Source of the DNA: Chloroflexota bacterium | GTDB taxonomy: Bacteria > Chloroflexota > Anaerolineae > Anaerolineales > Anaerolineaceae | Assembly: GCA_029561345.1 (NCBI GenBank) | Contig: JAKQJC010000059.1 | Location: forward strand, 62,001 to 126,000 | DNA: 64,000 nucleotides | Direction: 5' to 3' | Shown here: positions 8,975 to 17,201 of the stretch, piece after piece | Numbering within the stretch: the first letter of the stretch is position 1 | Layout: the number at the start of each line of letters is the position of its first letter | Program-made: the position numbers and the translations under genes | The notes under the pieces: model-generated | Databases searched by the model: none | Told to the model about the DNA's origin: nothing | What the model saw: only the letters and a program-made list of their open reading frames with translations

Positions 8975-10436
8975 CCGAAGGATCCTTTGGATATTGGGGG
9001 AGGGCGCCGTCAAGCATTACCGGCAGGGTGAAATGAAAAACAAAGTAACCGGGCTGGTTTTCAGCCCAAATTTTGCCGCCATGAGCCTCGATAATTCCCT
9101 TGCATATGGAAAGGCCCAGCCCGGTACCGGTGACCCGGTCGGCTTCCGTGATGCGGTAGAATTTTTCAAAGATGCGTGTCAGGTGTTCTTCTGCAACCGG
9201 CGGACTCTGATTTTTGACCTGAATATGGACAAGGTCTTTTTCGTGAGCTGCCTGAAGAATGATTTCTGTGCCAGCCGGCCCATATTTGATACTGTTGCTG
9301 AGCAGGTTGGTGAAAACCTGGCCGATCATGACATAATCGGTGGGGACGAGGGGCAAATTGGCAGGAAAATGAATTTCGAGGCGATGTTCCTGGAGCTGTT
9401 TGCGCATTTTAGCGATCACGCCTTTGGCGATTTCATCAATGGCATTCCAGCTTTTTTGCGGTTTGAGCGCGCCTGATTCGATCCGCGACATATCGAGCAG
9501 GTTGCCAACCAGAAAATTGAGCTGATCGGTTTCCTCTTCAATGGTCACCAGCAGGTCCTGACGCGCATCGGTATCCCAATCGACCGCGCCGCTGCGCAGG
9601 CTGGAGACGGAGGCTTTGATGGCGGCCAGAGGGGAACGCAATTCGTGAGAAACGGAATTGAGCAGGGAAGATTTGAGATGATCGCTTTCTTCCAGAACGC
9701 GCATCTTATTCTCACTTTTGACCAGGCGGATGCGTTCCACTGCCAGGGCACCTTGATTGATGTAGGCCTCAAGCAGGCGGCTTTCTTCGGCTGAAAGCTG
9801 GGCCTGAACACGCCACATGAGAATTTCGCCTTCGTTTTCACGGGCGGTCTTGAGGGGAAGTTCAATGGCGGGTTCACCTGAAGGCAGGGTTCCGGCGGGA
9901 GCATCCACCAACAGGGCAGATTGACCTTTGCCGTGGGTAATTTTGACGCGAACATGATCCATATTGAAGGTCTCAAGGGTATGACTGGCGAGGGTCTGTA
10001 CCACACTGGCGGCGTCCTGCAGGCTGGATAAAGCCGAGATGAGCTCATACATGCAGGTGGCTTCCCATTCGCGCTGGCGGGCCACCCGTTCTCCTTCACG
10101 GGCGCGGCCAATCAACTGGCTCATCACCACGGCCACGATTAAAAAGACGGTTAATGAAATCAAGTCCTGGGTTTTATGCACCTGCAGGGTGTAATAGGGC
10201 TGAATGAAGTAAAAATTGAAGGCCAAAAAAGTGAGCAGACCGGCCACAATGCCGGGGGTGAGGCCCCATAGAACCGTGCTGACCATGACGGGGAGCAAAA
10301 ACAACAGCGCGATGAGCTGAATTTCGAGATTGGGTTCAAGCAGCTTGAGAGCAAAGGTGGTTGCTGCCACGCAGAAAATGGCCGCGGTGTGGCGGTAGAG
10401 CAGGGGGAATAGTTTTTCTTTAAGAAAACGCGGCAT
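8967..10436 (-). CDS. KdpD-like sensor histidine kinase lacking the KdpD N-terminal domains
   Basis: A 489-aa membrane kinase. Four close-packed helices within residues 15-110 form the DUF4118 region typical of KdpD, followed by a GAF-like domain (about 130-235), a HisKA domain with phospho-acceptor His264 in SVSHELRSPL, and an HATPase domain with N, G1 and G2 boxes (NLLSNSIKYG, GTGLGLSICKGI). Full KdpD is close to 900 aa because of an N-terminal ATP-binding KdpD domain and a Usp domain; both are absent. It is first in the operon and partners the overlapping KdpE-like regulator. The signal sensed (potassium, turgor or ionic strength) is inferred from the family and the adjacent kimA. Confidence 0.9.
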   Translation of the reverse strand: MPRFLKEKLFPLLYRHTAAIFCVAATTFALKLLEPNLEIQLIALLFLLPVMVSTVLWGLTPGIVAGLLTFLAFNFYFIQPYYTLQVHKTQDLISLTVFLIVAVVMSQLIGRAREGERVARQREWEATCMYELISALSSLQDAASVVQTLASHTLETFNMDHVRVKITHGKGQSALLVDAPAGTLPSGEPAIELPLKTARENEGEILMWRVQAQLSAEESRLLEAYINQGALAVERIRLVKSENKMRVLEESDHLKSSLLNSVSHELRSPLAAIKASVSSLRSGAVDWDTDARQDLLVTIEEETDQLNFLVGNLLDMSRIESGALKPQKSWNAIDEIAKGVIAKMRKQLQEHRLEIHFPANLPLVPTDYVMIGQVFTNLLSNSIKYGPAGTEIILQAAHEKDLVHIQVKNQSPPVAEEHLTRIFEKFYRITEADRVTGTGLGLSICKGIIEAHGGKIWAENQPGYFVFHFTLPVMLDGALPQYPKDPSDE

Positions 10437-10504
10437 GTCTGATCCTGTTCACCTTTGGGGTGATATGCCAAAAAGATTGATTCCATTTTACCCCCCTTTA
10501 CCCC

Positions 10505-10549
10505 AAAAAATAATCAAAAACAGGCCAGGTTGTTCAAACCTGGCCTGTT
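10505..10549 (-). terminator. Rho-independent terminator after the trehalase gene
   Basis: Perfect 13-bp stem (10519-10531 with 10537-10549) and 5-base loop, followed on the minus strand by a T-rich tract. It closes the trehalose operon before the potassium locus. Confidence 0.85.
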
Positions 10550-10581
10550 AATGCCGGCAGGGAGTTTGAACCTTGAACCAA

Positions 10582-11751
10582 TCAGATCCGGCGGATGAAG
10601 TCCGAATAAACTGCGTTGCTCCAGCCAAAACCTTTCACCTGGCCGTAAAGGCCTGATTCTACTGCGCCATTCACGTCCACTACGTTATATTTTTCCCACA
10701 TCACGCCGGTTTGTTCAAACACCTTCTCACAATTGCGGCACCAGCGTTTGCGGATTTCGCGGGCGGTTTCAGAAAAACCGTACTTTTCCAGCCCGGCATC
10801 CACAAGCCATTGCAGAGGCGCCCAGCCGTTGGGGTAGGCCCACTGGCGGCCCTCTTTTTTATCAAGGGTGGTGACCAGGCCGCCTGGATAGAGGAAGCGG
10901 GGAATCCATTTTTCGACCATCAAACGGGCCTGTTCAGGCGTGGCCAGCCCGGCCCAGAGGGGGTAAAAGCCGGCCAGCGAGGGATGCAGATGGCGCTGCT
11001 GTTCTTTCCAGTTGTAATCGAAAAAGAAGTGCTCATCGGCATCCCACATCAATTCCTGAAAGGTGGCCCTGCGTTTTTCAGCCTGTTCGGACCAGTATAA
11101 GGCGTCGCCTTTGGAACCGAGCAGATCAGCGGCACGAACCTGATCTGTTTCCATCACGTAAAGGATGCTGTTGAGATCGACGGGCAGGAAATTGAGCCAG
11201 GTGTCTTCGCAGCGTGTGGAATGATCCCAGCCGCTTTCGCAGGAGGCCAGAAAATCGAGGTAGTTGATATCGAAATATCGGGAGAGACCGCGGTGGACCA
11301 GACGGTGATGCGGGGGTTTTTCGCCAATCCAGACCACCTCATACTCCTTGCGGGCCAGAGCCATCATATCTCTCAGGTATGCCTCGCTGTCGGCATCGCC
11401 GCGCTGCTGCTTGACCTCATAGGCCAGCCAGACCAGGCGGGAGAAAAACGGCGGCTGGCTGCGCGAGGTGAAATAGTAGCGGCTGGCATTGGGAATGAAG
11501 CCGAACCGTTTGAGCAGGTAAGCCATGTTTTCGGCGATATCCAGAATCAGGGCTTCGTATTCTGTTCCGCGTAATCCCAGAGCCATAAAATAACTATCCC
11601 AATAATAGAATTCCTGGAACATGGCACCATCGGATGGAACCAGGTAAGGACGCGGCAGACCAATGAGCGTGCTGATATCCTCGCGGTTTTGCCGGATGAT
11701 TTTGGGCCAATATTGGTGAATGTAGGTTGTGATGCTGTCTCGTTGCGGCAT
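10582..11751 (-). CDS. GH37 trehalase
   Basis: A 389-aa glycoside hydrolase of family 37, hydrolysing trehalose to glucose. Signatures seen are MFQEFYYWDSYFMALG (family signature 1) near residue 45 and QWAYPNGWAPLQ (signature 2) near 310. The segment ESGWDHSTR supplies the catalytic acid Asp, and MWEKYN near 355 the second catalytic Glu. There is no signal peptide, so it is probably cytoplasmic, like TreF. It is the last gene of the LacI/binding protein/permease operon, 18 bases after the permease stop, with GGAG before the ATG. Its presence makes trehalose the best guess for the transporter's substrate. It is shorter than E. coli TreA/TreF (over 500 aa), a compact form. Confidence 0.92.
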   Translation of the reverse strand: MPQRDSITTYIHQYWPKIIRQNREDISTLIGLPRPYLVPSDGAMFQEFYYWDSYFMALGLRGTEYEALILDIAENMAYLLKRFGFIPNASRYYFTSRSQPPFFSRLVWLAYEVKQQRGDADSEAYLRDMMALARKEYEVVWIGEKPPHHRLVHRGLSRYFDINYLDFLASCESGWDHSTRCEDTWLNFLPVDLNSILYVMETDQVRAADLLGSKGDALYWSEQAEKRRATFQELMWDADEHFFFDYNWKEQQRHLHPSLAGFYPLWAGLATPEQARLMVEKWIPRFLYPGGLVTTLDKKEGRQWAYPNGWAPLQWLVDAGLEKYGFSETAREIRKRWCRNCEKVFEQTGVMWEKYNVVDVNGAVESGLYGQVKGFGWSNAVYSDFIRRI

Positions 11752-11769
11752 GAGGACACTCCAGCAGAA

Positions 11770-12990
11770 TTATCCCTTCACGGAGCCGGCCAGAAGCCCG
11801 CGCACGAAGGATTTTTGGAACAGGAAGAAGACGGTCATCGGGACGATGAAGGACAGGAAGGCTGCGCCGGTCATGATATGCCAGTTGCCGCCGCGCGGAT
11901 CGATCAGGTTGGTGATTTGCACCGTCAGGACGGGGTTATTGGAGAGGAATATTTTGGCAATCAGGAAATCATTCCAGATCCAGAGGAACTGGAAGATGGC
12001 CAGGGAACCGATGGCCGGAATGGACAGGGGCAGGGCAAGCCGGGTGAAGGCTGAGAAATGGTTGGCGCCATCCAGGTAAGCGGATTCAAAGATTTCACGC
12101 GGCAGAGAACCGAGGAAGTTGCGCATCAGGTAGATGGCATAGGGCAGGCCGAAGCCGGTGTGGAACAGCCAGATGCCGACAAAGGTGCCCTGCATCCCCA
12201 GGGAAGCATACATGCGGGCAATGGGAACCAGGGTCATTTGCAGGGGGATGATTTGCAGGCCGACAAGCAGAGCAAAGAGCCACTGGCGGCCTTTGAAATC
12301 CATCCATGAAAACGCATATGCGGCAAAGGCGGCGATGAGGATGGGGAAGAAGGTGGATGGGATGGCCACAAAGAGGGTGTTGATGAGAGCGCTGCCCATG
12401 CCTTCGGGATTAAACACATCCGTGAGATCGCATTTGAACTTGGCGAGGGCGCTGGGGTTCTTTTGTTCGCAATCCGTCAGGTAATCCTGGGTGCCTTTGT
12501 AACCCACAACAGCGTCGGCATAGTTGCGCAGGGTCAGGCCGCTCCAGACGCTTTCCTGACTGCCGCTGCCGAGGGTCTGAAGATGCTCCTGAATGGGGGT
12601 CATGATGGCGAGGGCATCTGCGGCTTTTTCGGGCAGAGGCGGGTTTTTGACATGCGCTTCGCCGTTGACCGGCTGGCGCAGCATGGCCAGCAGGCGGTTG
12701 GTCCGGGGATATTTATCGAGGACAGCGGGATTGCTCAGATCCACACTGGCAACGCCTTTGCCATCAGAACCGTGGCAGGAGGCGCAGTAGGTGGTGTATT
12801 CGGCGCTGGAGGCAGCCTGTTTTGGCGAAAGCGCGGTCCACCAGCCGCTGGTGCGCACTGCTTCACTGGTGCGGAAGGAGGTGACCAGCAGGCCCAGGGT
12901 GGGGATGATCCAGACCACGCACATGAAAATGATGGCCAGGTTTTCGGGCAGACGGGACAGAACACGGTTGATTGAGCTGAAGGGTTTCAT
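11770..12990 (-). CDS. MalG/AglG-type sugar permease with a cytochrome c-like insert
   Basis: A 406-aa inner-membrane permease of a binding-protein-dependent sugar ABC importer. Helix 1 is at about 18-38, the five remaining helices lie in about 205-400, and the EAA loop is SAYLDGANHFSAFTRLALPL near 290. MalG proteins are usually about 280 aa. The extra length is an external loop (about 40-190) carrying CASCHG at 69-74, a perfect CXXCH heme-attachment motif in a cytochrome-like setting (YTTYC before it; NPPLPEKAADALA and an ALAIMTPIQEHLQTL helix after it). The Met normally found before the PP is Asn116; His113, Met103 or Met130 could be the second heme ligand. The start overlaps the MalF-type gene in ATGA. 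No ATPase gene is in the operon. Confidence 0.9.
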   Translation of the reverse strand: MKPFSSINRVLSRLPENLAIIFMCVVWIIPTLGLLVTSFRTSEAVRTSGWWTALSPKQAASSAEYTTYCASCHGSDGKGVASVDLSNPAVLDKYPRTNRLLAMLRQPVNGEAHVKNPPLPEKAADALAIMTPIQEHLQTLGSGSQESVWSGLTLRNYADAVVGYKGTQDYLTDCEQKNPSALAKFKCDLTDVFNPEGMGSALINTLFVAIPSTFFPILIAAFAAYAFSWMDFKGRQWLFALLVGLQIIPLQMTLVPIARMYASLGMQGTFVGIWLFHTGFGLPYAIYLMRNFLGSLPREIFESAYLDGANHFSAFTRLALPLSIPAIGSLAIFQFLWIWNDFLIAKIFLSNNPVLTVQITNLIDPRGGNWHIMTGAAFLSFIVPMTVFFLFQKSFVRGLLAGSVKG

Positions 12991-13898
12991 CGCATGGCCT
13001 CCTGCTGGCGGAAGCGGACCATATTGAAAATCATAATCGGGACGGTCAACAGAACAAGGATGATGGCGATGGCCATGGAACGGCCGGTATCAGTGACGAT
13101 CAGGTTGAACATGCGGTTGGCGATCACTTCGGTGCCGAAGTTGCCGCCCGTCATGACATAGACAATGTCGAAAATTTTCAGAACGTTGATGACCATGGTT
13201 GTGGTCACCACCACAATGGTGGGCATGATCATGGGCAGCATAATTTGAATGAAGACATCCCATTCATTCGCCCCATCCACCCGGGCCGCTTCGAGAATTT
13301 CGGTGGGCACGGCTTTGATGGCGGCTGAAAGGATGGTCATGCAGAAGCCTGACCAGAGCCAGACGCCGACCACCATGAGGGCGTAGTTGTTGATGGCAGG
13401 GGTGCTTAGCCAGGCCACGGGCTGGCCGCCCAGGCCGACGATGATGGCATTGAGGATGCCAATTTGCTGGCCTCCGCCGCTTTCAAGCGCAAATACAAAA
13501 CGCCAGATGATGCCTGCGCCGATAAAGGAGATGGCCATGGGCATGAAGATGATGGATTTGGCCAGAGCTTCGTAGCGCACCCGGTCAGCCAGCACGGCAA
13601 AGAACAGGCCGGCGAGGACGGTTCCAGGAACCATCAGCAGCAGCCAGCTGGCGTTGTTACGCAGGGCGGTGAGCATGTCGGAACTGGTGAGGGCATAGCG
13701 GTAATTCTCCAACACACCCCAGCAGGGCTCTCCGGGCATGCAGTCGACGGCAGCCGATTGGGTGCCGGTTTTATCCATAAAACTCAACACGAATGTGTTG
13801 GCCATCGGGTAAATAATGAAAATGAACATGATGACAAGGGCAGGAAGCAGGTAAAGAAATGGCGTCCAGCGTCCCTGTTTCATAATGGATAGGGTCAT
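12987..13898 (-). CDS. MalF-type sugar ABC permease
   Basis: A 303-aa six-helix permease. The EAA loop is EAARVDGANEWDVFIQIMLP near residue 215. The first outer loop holds CMPGEPCW, two cysteines six apart that could form a disulfide. It is translated just before the cytochrome-bearing permease, with a 4-base overlap, and pairs with it as the membrane channel of a sugar importer. The best guess for substrate is trehalose or a related alpha-glucoside, from the trehalase at the operon end. The energising MsmK/UgpC-type ATPase must be encoded elsewhere. Confidence 0.92.
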   Translation of the reverse strand: MTLSIMKQGRWTPFLYLLPALVIMFIFIIYPMANTFVLSFMDKTGTQSAAVDCMPGEPCWGVLENYRYALTSSDMLTALRNNASWLLLMVPGTVLAGLFFAVLADRVRYEALAKSIIFMPMAISFIGAGIIWRFVFALESGGGQQIGILNAIIVGLGGQPVAWLSTPAINNYALMVVGVWLWSGFCMTILSAAIKAVPTEILEAARVDGANEWDVFIQIMLPMIMPTIVVVTTTMVINVLKIFDIVYVMTGGNFGTEVIANRMFNLIVTDTGRSMAIAIILVLLTVPIMIFNMVRFRQQEAMR

Positions 13899-13983
13899 CG
13901 TTGATTCCTCCGGGCCCAGGGGGGCTTATTGATGATAAAACGGCCGTGAGAGATGAAAACTGCTATGGGGATGATTTTTGGGA

Positions 13984-14024
13984 GGCTTCCCCCCTCAGGA
14001 GAGATGGGCCTGAGGGAGGAAGCC
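13984..14024 (-). terminator. Intercistronic stem-loop between binding protein and permeases
   Basis: A 16-bp stem with one mismatch (13984-13999 with 14009-14024) and a 9-base loop, without a T run. Such hairpins after sugar-binding protein genes commonly let that gene outnumber the permeases through partial termination or transcript protection. Confidence 0.6.
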
Positions 14025-14047
14025 AGAAGAAGAGGAGTGAGAGATGG

Positions 14048-15460
14048 TTATTTAAGCGCTTCAGCCTGAGCTTTGGCAGCGACGTCGAGGGCAGCCTGAA
14101 TATCGCCAGCCTGGGCAGCCACGATCACGGCCTTCCATTCAGCCTCGCCAAAGGGAGCGGGGATGGTGTCGCCAAGATCGGGGGTGAAACCGGCGGCATT
14201 GTAAAGAGCTTCAGCTTTCTTGATCAGCTGGGCATCGGTGTATTTGCCGGTGGACAATTTGTTGGGGCAGAGATCGAAACCGGAGGTGGCCCAGACTTCG
14301 GCGCCCTTGGCGCTGGTGATGTAGGTTACCAGGGCTTTGGTGGCGGGGCTTTCGCTGAAGGCCATCATGTAATCGGCGCCGCCCTGCAGACCCTTGATGC
14401 CGGGGAAGGCGAAGAAGTCAAAGTCAACGCCGTATTGCAGGTTGGGGAATTTCTTGGTGACTTCGCCGCCGGCAAAACCGGACTGCTTGACCATCATGGC
14501 TTCAGGTTTCTCCTGGAAGACCTTGTAGATGGCATCGAGGAAGCCGGTTGAGACGGTGCCCTGGGCGCCGCCCACGGTGTATTTGGCATCAGAAGCCCAC
14601 TTGGAATAGAGCTTATAGGCTTCCAGAACGCCTGCATCGCTGTAAGCAACTTTGCCAGAGATCAGGCCGTTGACATATTCGGGGCCCTGCTGGGCAAGGA
14701 GGAGATCCTGGACGAAGTCAGAGCCGGTCCAGCCAGTGGCGGCGGCGCTTTCCATGCCCATGCTCCACGGCACATTGCCATCGGCGGCCATCTTTTCAAC
14801 CAGAGCGTCGAGTTCTTCGAGGGTGGTCGGAACGGTGTAGCCAAAGGCTTCAAACTGCGCTGGGCTGTACCAGATGATGGACTTGATGTCGGCTTTGACC
14901 GGAATGGCCATCCATTTGCCGTCTTTGGAGCCCATGGAGACCCAGTAATCGGCAAAGTTTTCGGTGCTGGCGCCCAGGGTTGAGAGGTCCTTGAGCTGGG
15001 CAGCATAGAGATTCAGGGGAGCGGTGGTCGGCCAGAAGAGGACATCCGGAGGGGTGCTCTTGGCTTTGGTGTCGAGCACGGCGGCATCGCGGCTGGATTC
15101 GGCCACAATCTGAACACCGCAGGCATCCACAAAGGGTTTGAAGATGGCGTTGATCTTTTCTTCTTCACCGCCAGACCACTGGTACATCACGGTGACTTTA
15201 TCGCCAGCTTTCACGCCGGTGCAGTCAATATCAGAAGCAGGGGCGGGAGCCTCAGTGGGTTTGGGAGCCTCGGCAGGCACTTCGGTGGGCTTGGGGGCTT
15301 CGGTGGGAACCTCAACAGGTTTGGGAGCTTCCGTGGCCTTCGGCGCATCGGTGGGTTTGGGGGCGGCGGTAGGGGTGGCGGTGGCTGCCGGCGTGCAGGC
15401 CGAAAGGACCAACACGGCAACGACAAAAACCAGGGTCAGATGCCAGATTTTCGTTTTCAT
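14048..15460 (-). CDS. Sugar-binding lipoprotein of the trehalose/alpha-glucoside ABC importer
   Basis: A 470-aa extracellular solute-binding protein. It has a lipoprotein signal (hydrophobic 8-20, lipobox LSAC at 18-21) and a low-complexity linker of repeated APKPTEAP-like units (about 24-75), then a two-lobed family 1 binding domain. SPATKALVTYITS near residue 380 is typical of the fold. Cysteines in IDCTG, DACG and DLCPN may form disulfides. GGAGAA lies before the ATG. It is the first transporter gene after the LacI regulator and is followed by a stem-loop, consistent with high expression. The alpha-glucoside specificity is inferred from the trehalase. Confidence 0.92.
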   Translation of the reverse strand: MKTKIWHLTLVFVVAVLVLSACTPAATATPTAAPKPTDAPKATEAPKPVEVPTEAPKPTEVPAEAPKPTEAPAPASDIDCTGVKAGDKVTVMYQWSGGEEEKINAIFKPFVDACGVQIVAESSRDAAVLDTKAKSTPPDVLFWPTTAPLNLYAAQLKDLSTLGASTENFADYWVSMGSKDGKWMAIPVKADIKSIIWYSPAQFEAFGYTVPTTLEELDALVEKMAADGNVPWSMGMESAAATGWTGSDFVQDLLLAQQGPEYVNGLISGKVAYSDAGVLEAYKLYSKWASDAKYTVGGAQGTVSTGFLDAIYKVFQEKPEAMMVKQSGFAGGEVTKKFPNLQYGVDFDFFAFPGIKGLQGGADYMMAFSESPATKALVTYITSAKGAEVWATSGFDLCPNKLSTGKYTDAQLIKKAEALYNAAGFTPDLGDTIPAPFGEAEWKAVIVAAQAGDIQAALDVAAKAQAEALK

Positions 15461-15611
15461 TCTTTCTCCTATAGAACTATATGAAATTGTGTCAGATATT
15501 GGGCGGGTCGAAGCTAAAATGATCAGAATTGGTTATGGGTTTCTTTGAACATTACCTCCAGAAGCGTATTTTTAGGGGTTAACCAGCCAGAGTGCGGGTG
15601 GAAGTCCATTT

Positions 15612-16646
15612 TCAGGACGGTTTTCCTCCGCAAGATTGGCGGATAATCAACTCAGTAGGCAGGAGCACCTGGCAGGGTTCCTGCGGTTTTCCCTGGATGA
15701 GATCGAGCAGCAATTCGCCGGCTTTGACGGCCAGCTCGGTGGCCGGGAGGCGGATGGTGGTCAGGGAAGGCGAGATGAAGTTGGACATGGGCACATCATC
15801 AAATCCGACCAGGGCAATATCACCGGGAATGCTCAGGCCGTGTTCGTGGATGGCGGAGATGGCGCCGTAGGCCACCACATCAGAAGCGACGAAGACGGCA
15901 GTGGGGCGGACGGGGCCAGCCAGCAGGCTCTTCATTTGCGTGTAGCCAGACTGCGGGTCAAAATTACCGAAACGAACCTGGTCTGCGGAATAGGGCAGGC
16001 CGGCGTTTTCCAGCGCCTGGCGGTAACCGGTGAGGCGGTGAATGGCAGCGGTGAAGGGCGCCTGGGCATTGGTGATGCAGGCGATCTGCCGGTGGCCCAG
16101 ATGGATGAGATGTTCGACCGCCGTGCGGGCGGCCGCCACGTTATCCACATCCACCGAGCAGAAATGAGATTGGGGCAGACTGCCCATGATGACGGTGGGA
16201 AAATCATTCTCAGCGAGATAATCCAGCGCCTGTTCGTCAAACCGGGGGCCGTTGAGGATGATGCCATCCACGCGGCGGCTTTTGACCAGGTTTACATATG
16301 TATTTTTTTCATCGAGATCTTCAACGACATCCAGAAGGAGGCGCATCTGATTGGCATGGACCACATCCAGCAGGCCCACCACCACCTGGTTCAGGAAGAT
16401 ATCTGAAGAGATGCGCACGGTCGGGCGGGAGAAAATGAGACCGATGCTTTGAGCGCGGCGGCTGACCAGGGCGCGGGCTGATTCATCGGGAACATAGCCA
16501 AGCTCTTCAGCGGCCTGCTGCACACGGAGAACGGTTTCGGGGCTGATTTGCTGATGGCTGGTTTTGTTGAGCACAAAGGAGACGGTGGTGCGGGACACAC
16601 CGGCGCGTTTGGCAACATCCAGGCTGGTCACTCTTTTTTGGGGCAT
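15612..16646 (-). CDS. LacI-family repressor of the trehalose operon
   Basis: A 344-aa regulator. The N-terminal LacI helix-turn-helix (TSLDVAKRAGVSRTTVSFVLN) occupies 8-28, with a hinge helix near 50-60 (PDESARALVSRR), followed by a periplasmic-binding-protein-like sensor domain with GFDDVPMSNFISPSLTTIR near 290. The gene heads the operon and lies immediately downstream of two operator-like palindromes that overlap its own promoter, so it likely represses itself and the transport genes. The inducer is probably trehalose or a derivative. GGAG lies 8 bases before the ATG. The 151 bases between this gene and the binding protein gene show no further copy of the palindrome. Confidence 0.92.
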   Translation of the reverse strand: MPQKRVTSLDVAKRAGVSRTTVSFVLNKTSHQQISPETVLRVQQAAEELGYVPDESARALVSRRAQSIGLIFSRPTVRISSDIFLNQVVVGLLDVVHANQMRLLLDVVEDLDEKNTYVNLVKSRRVDGIILNGPRFDEQALDYLAENDFPTVIMGSLPQSHFCSVDVDNVAAARTAVEHLIHLGHRQIACITNAQAPFTAAIHRLTGYRQALENAGLPYSADQVRFGNFDPQSGYTQMKSLLAGPVRPTAVFVASDVVAYGAISAIHEHGLSIPGDIALVGFDDVPMSNFISPSLTTIRLPATELAVKAGELLLDLIQGKPQEPCQVLLPTELIIRQSCGGKPS

Positions 16647-16666
16647 AATCAGGTCTCCGATCTCAT

Positions 16667-16691
16667 TAACACGTGTTACTAACTCGTGTTA
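16667..16691. promoter_or_regulatory. Tandem LacI-type operators
   Basis: Two 12-base sites one base apart. TAACACGTGTTA (16667-16678) is a perfect palindrome with the central CG usual for LacI-family operators. TAACTCGTGTTA (16680-16691) differs by one base. They directly follow the -10 box of the lacI promoter, covering the expected transcription start. Confidence 0.8.
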
Positions 16692-16720
16692 ATTATCGCG
16701 CGAATGAAGGCTTTTGTCAA
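16692..16720 (-). promoter_or_regulatory. Promoter of the lacI/trehalose operon
   Basis: On the minus strand, consensus TTGACA (16720-16715), a 17-base spacer and GATAAT (16697-16692), with the operator pair immediately downstream. Confidence 0.8.
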
Positions 16721-17013
16721 GAGGCAATTTTCCTGATTTGTGAATTGGTCAACCACCGAAGCAAGGGCCTTTGCCGCGTCAAAATGAATTAACAAAATTG
16801 GATTAATGGTGTAAAGTTTAGTTGGAAAATGGGATGCAGGCGGTGGATCAATCTTGAGCAGCGGGGCTTTGAAAGCAAGCCGGGCATTCAGTTTTTGGGC
16901 AGGCTCATCTCATTCTACTTTGGGCTACGACAGCCCTGTCGATTTTGAACGTCAACTCACCCTTTAACCGTGTCTACTAAACTGGGGGAAGCTCATACAT
17001 AACCTTTTTTTGT

Positions 17014-17171
17014 TGGAGGAGAATCGTATGCTCTGAATGTGGAAACAGGTGAACTCTTTTCGTTAGGCGTCCTCGAAAGGAGCCTATCCGTATTTTTGTA
17101 CCCATGATGAACCAGAGGCCGGGCAATTCAGGGAATATTATGGCCCCCGTTTGCAGGCATTTATGGTTTGA
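17014..17171 (+). pseudogene. Possible decayed coding remnant
   Basis: Between 16721 and 17167 there is no intact gene. A good ribosome site (GGAGGAG at about 17014-17020) precedes an ATG at 17028 followed two codons later by a stop. In another frame, 17085-17171 encodes a protein-like tail (YPYFCTHDEPEAGQFREYYG) up to a TGA. This looks like a gene that lost its middle; the family is not recognised. The rest of the gap, about 16730-17010, shows nothing clear. Confidence 0.3.
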
Positions 17172-17195
17172 CTTTCAAAATGAAGCCGCTATAAT
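17168..17195 (+). promoter_or_regulatory. Promoter giving a probable leaderless transcript
   Basis: TTGACT (17168-17173), a 16-base spacer and TATAAT (17190-17195). The ATG at 17202 falls at the expected transcription start, 7 bases after the -10 box, and there is no room for a ribosome binding site. Confidence 0.7.
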
Positions 17196-17201
17196 GGGCT
17201 T

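Noticed and set aside
10437-10581. Small hairpin TCACC/GGTGA and G-rich tract before the KdpD-like kinase as a riboswitch
   Set aside because: The pairing is only five bases, and the larger stem nearby is the trehalase terminator.
15240-15400. Repeated GGTGGGTTTGGGGG-like units as a minisatellite or CRISPR
   Set aside because: They encode the Pro/Thr/Glu linker of the binding lipoprotein; units are short and unspaced.
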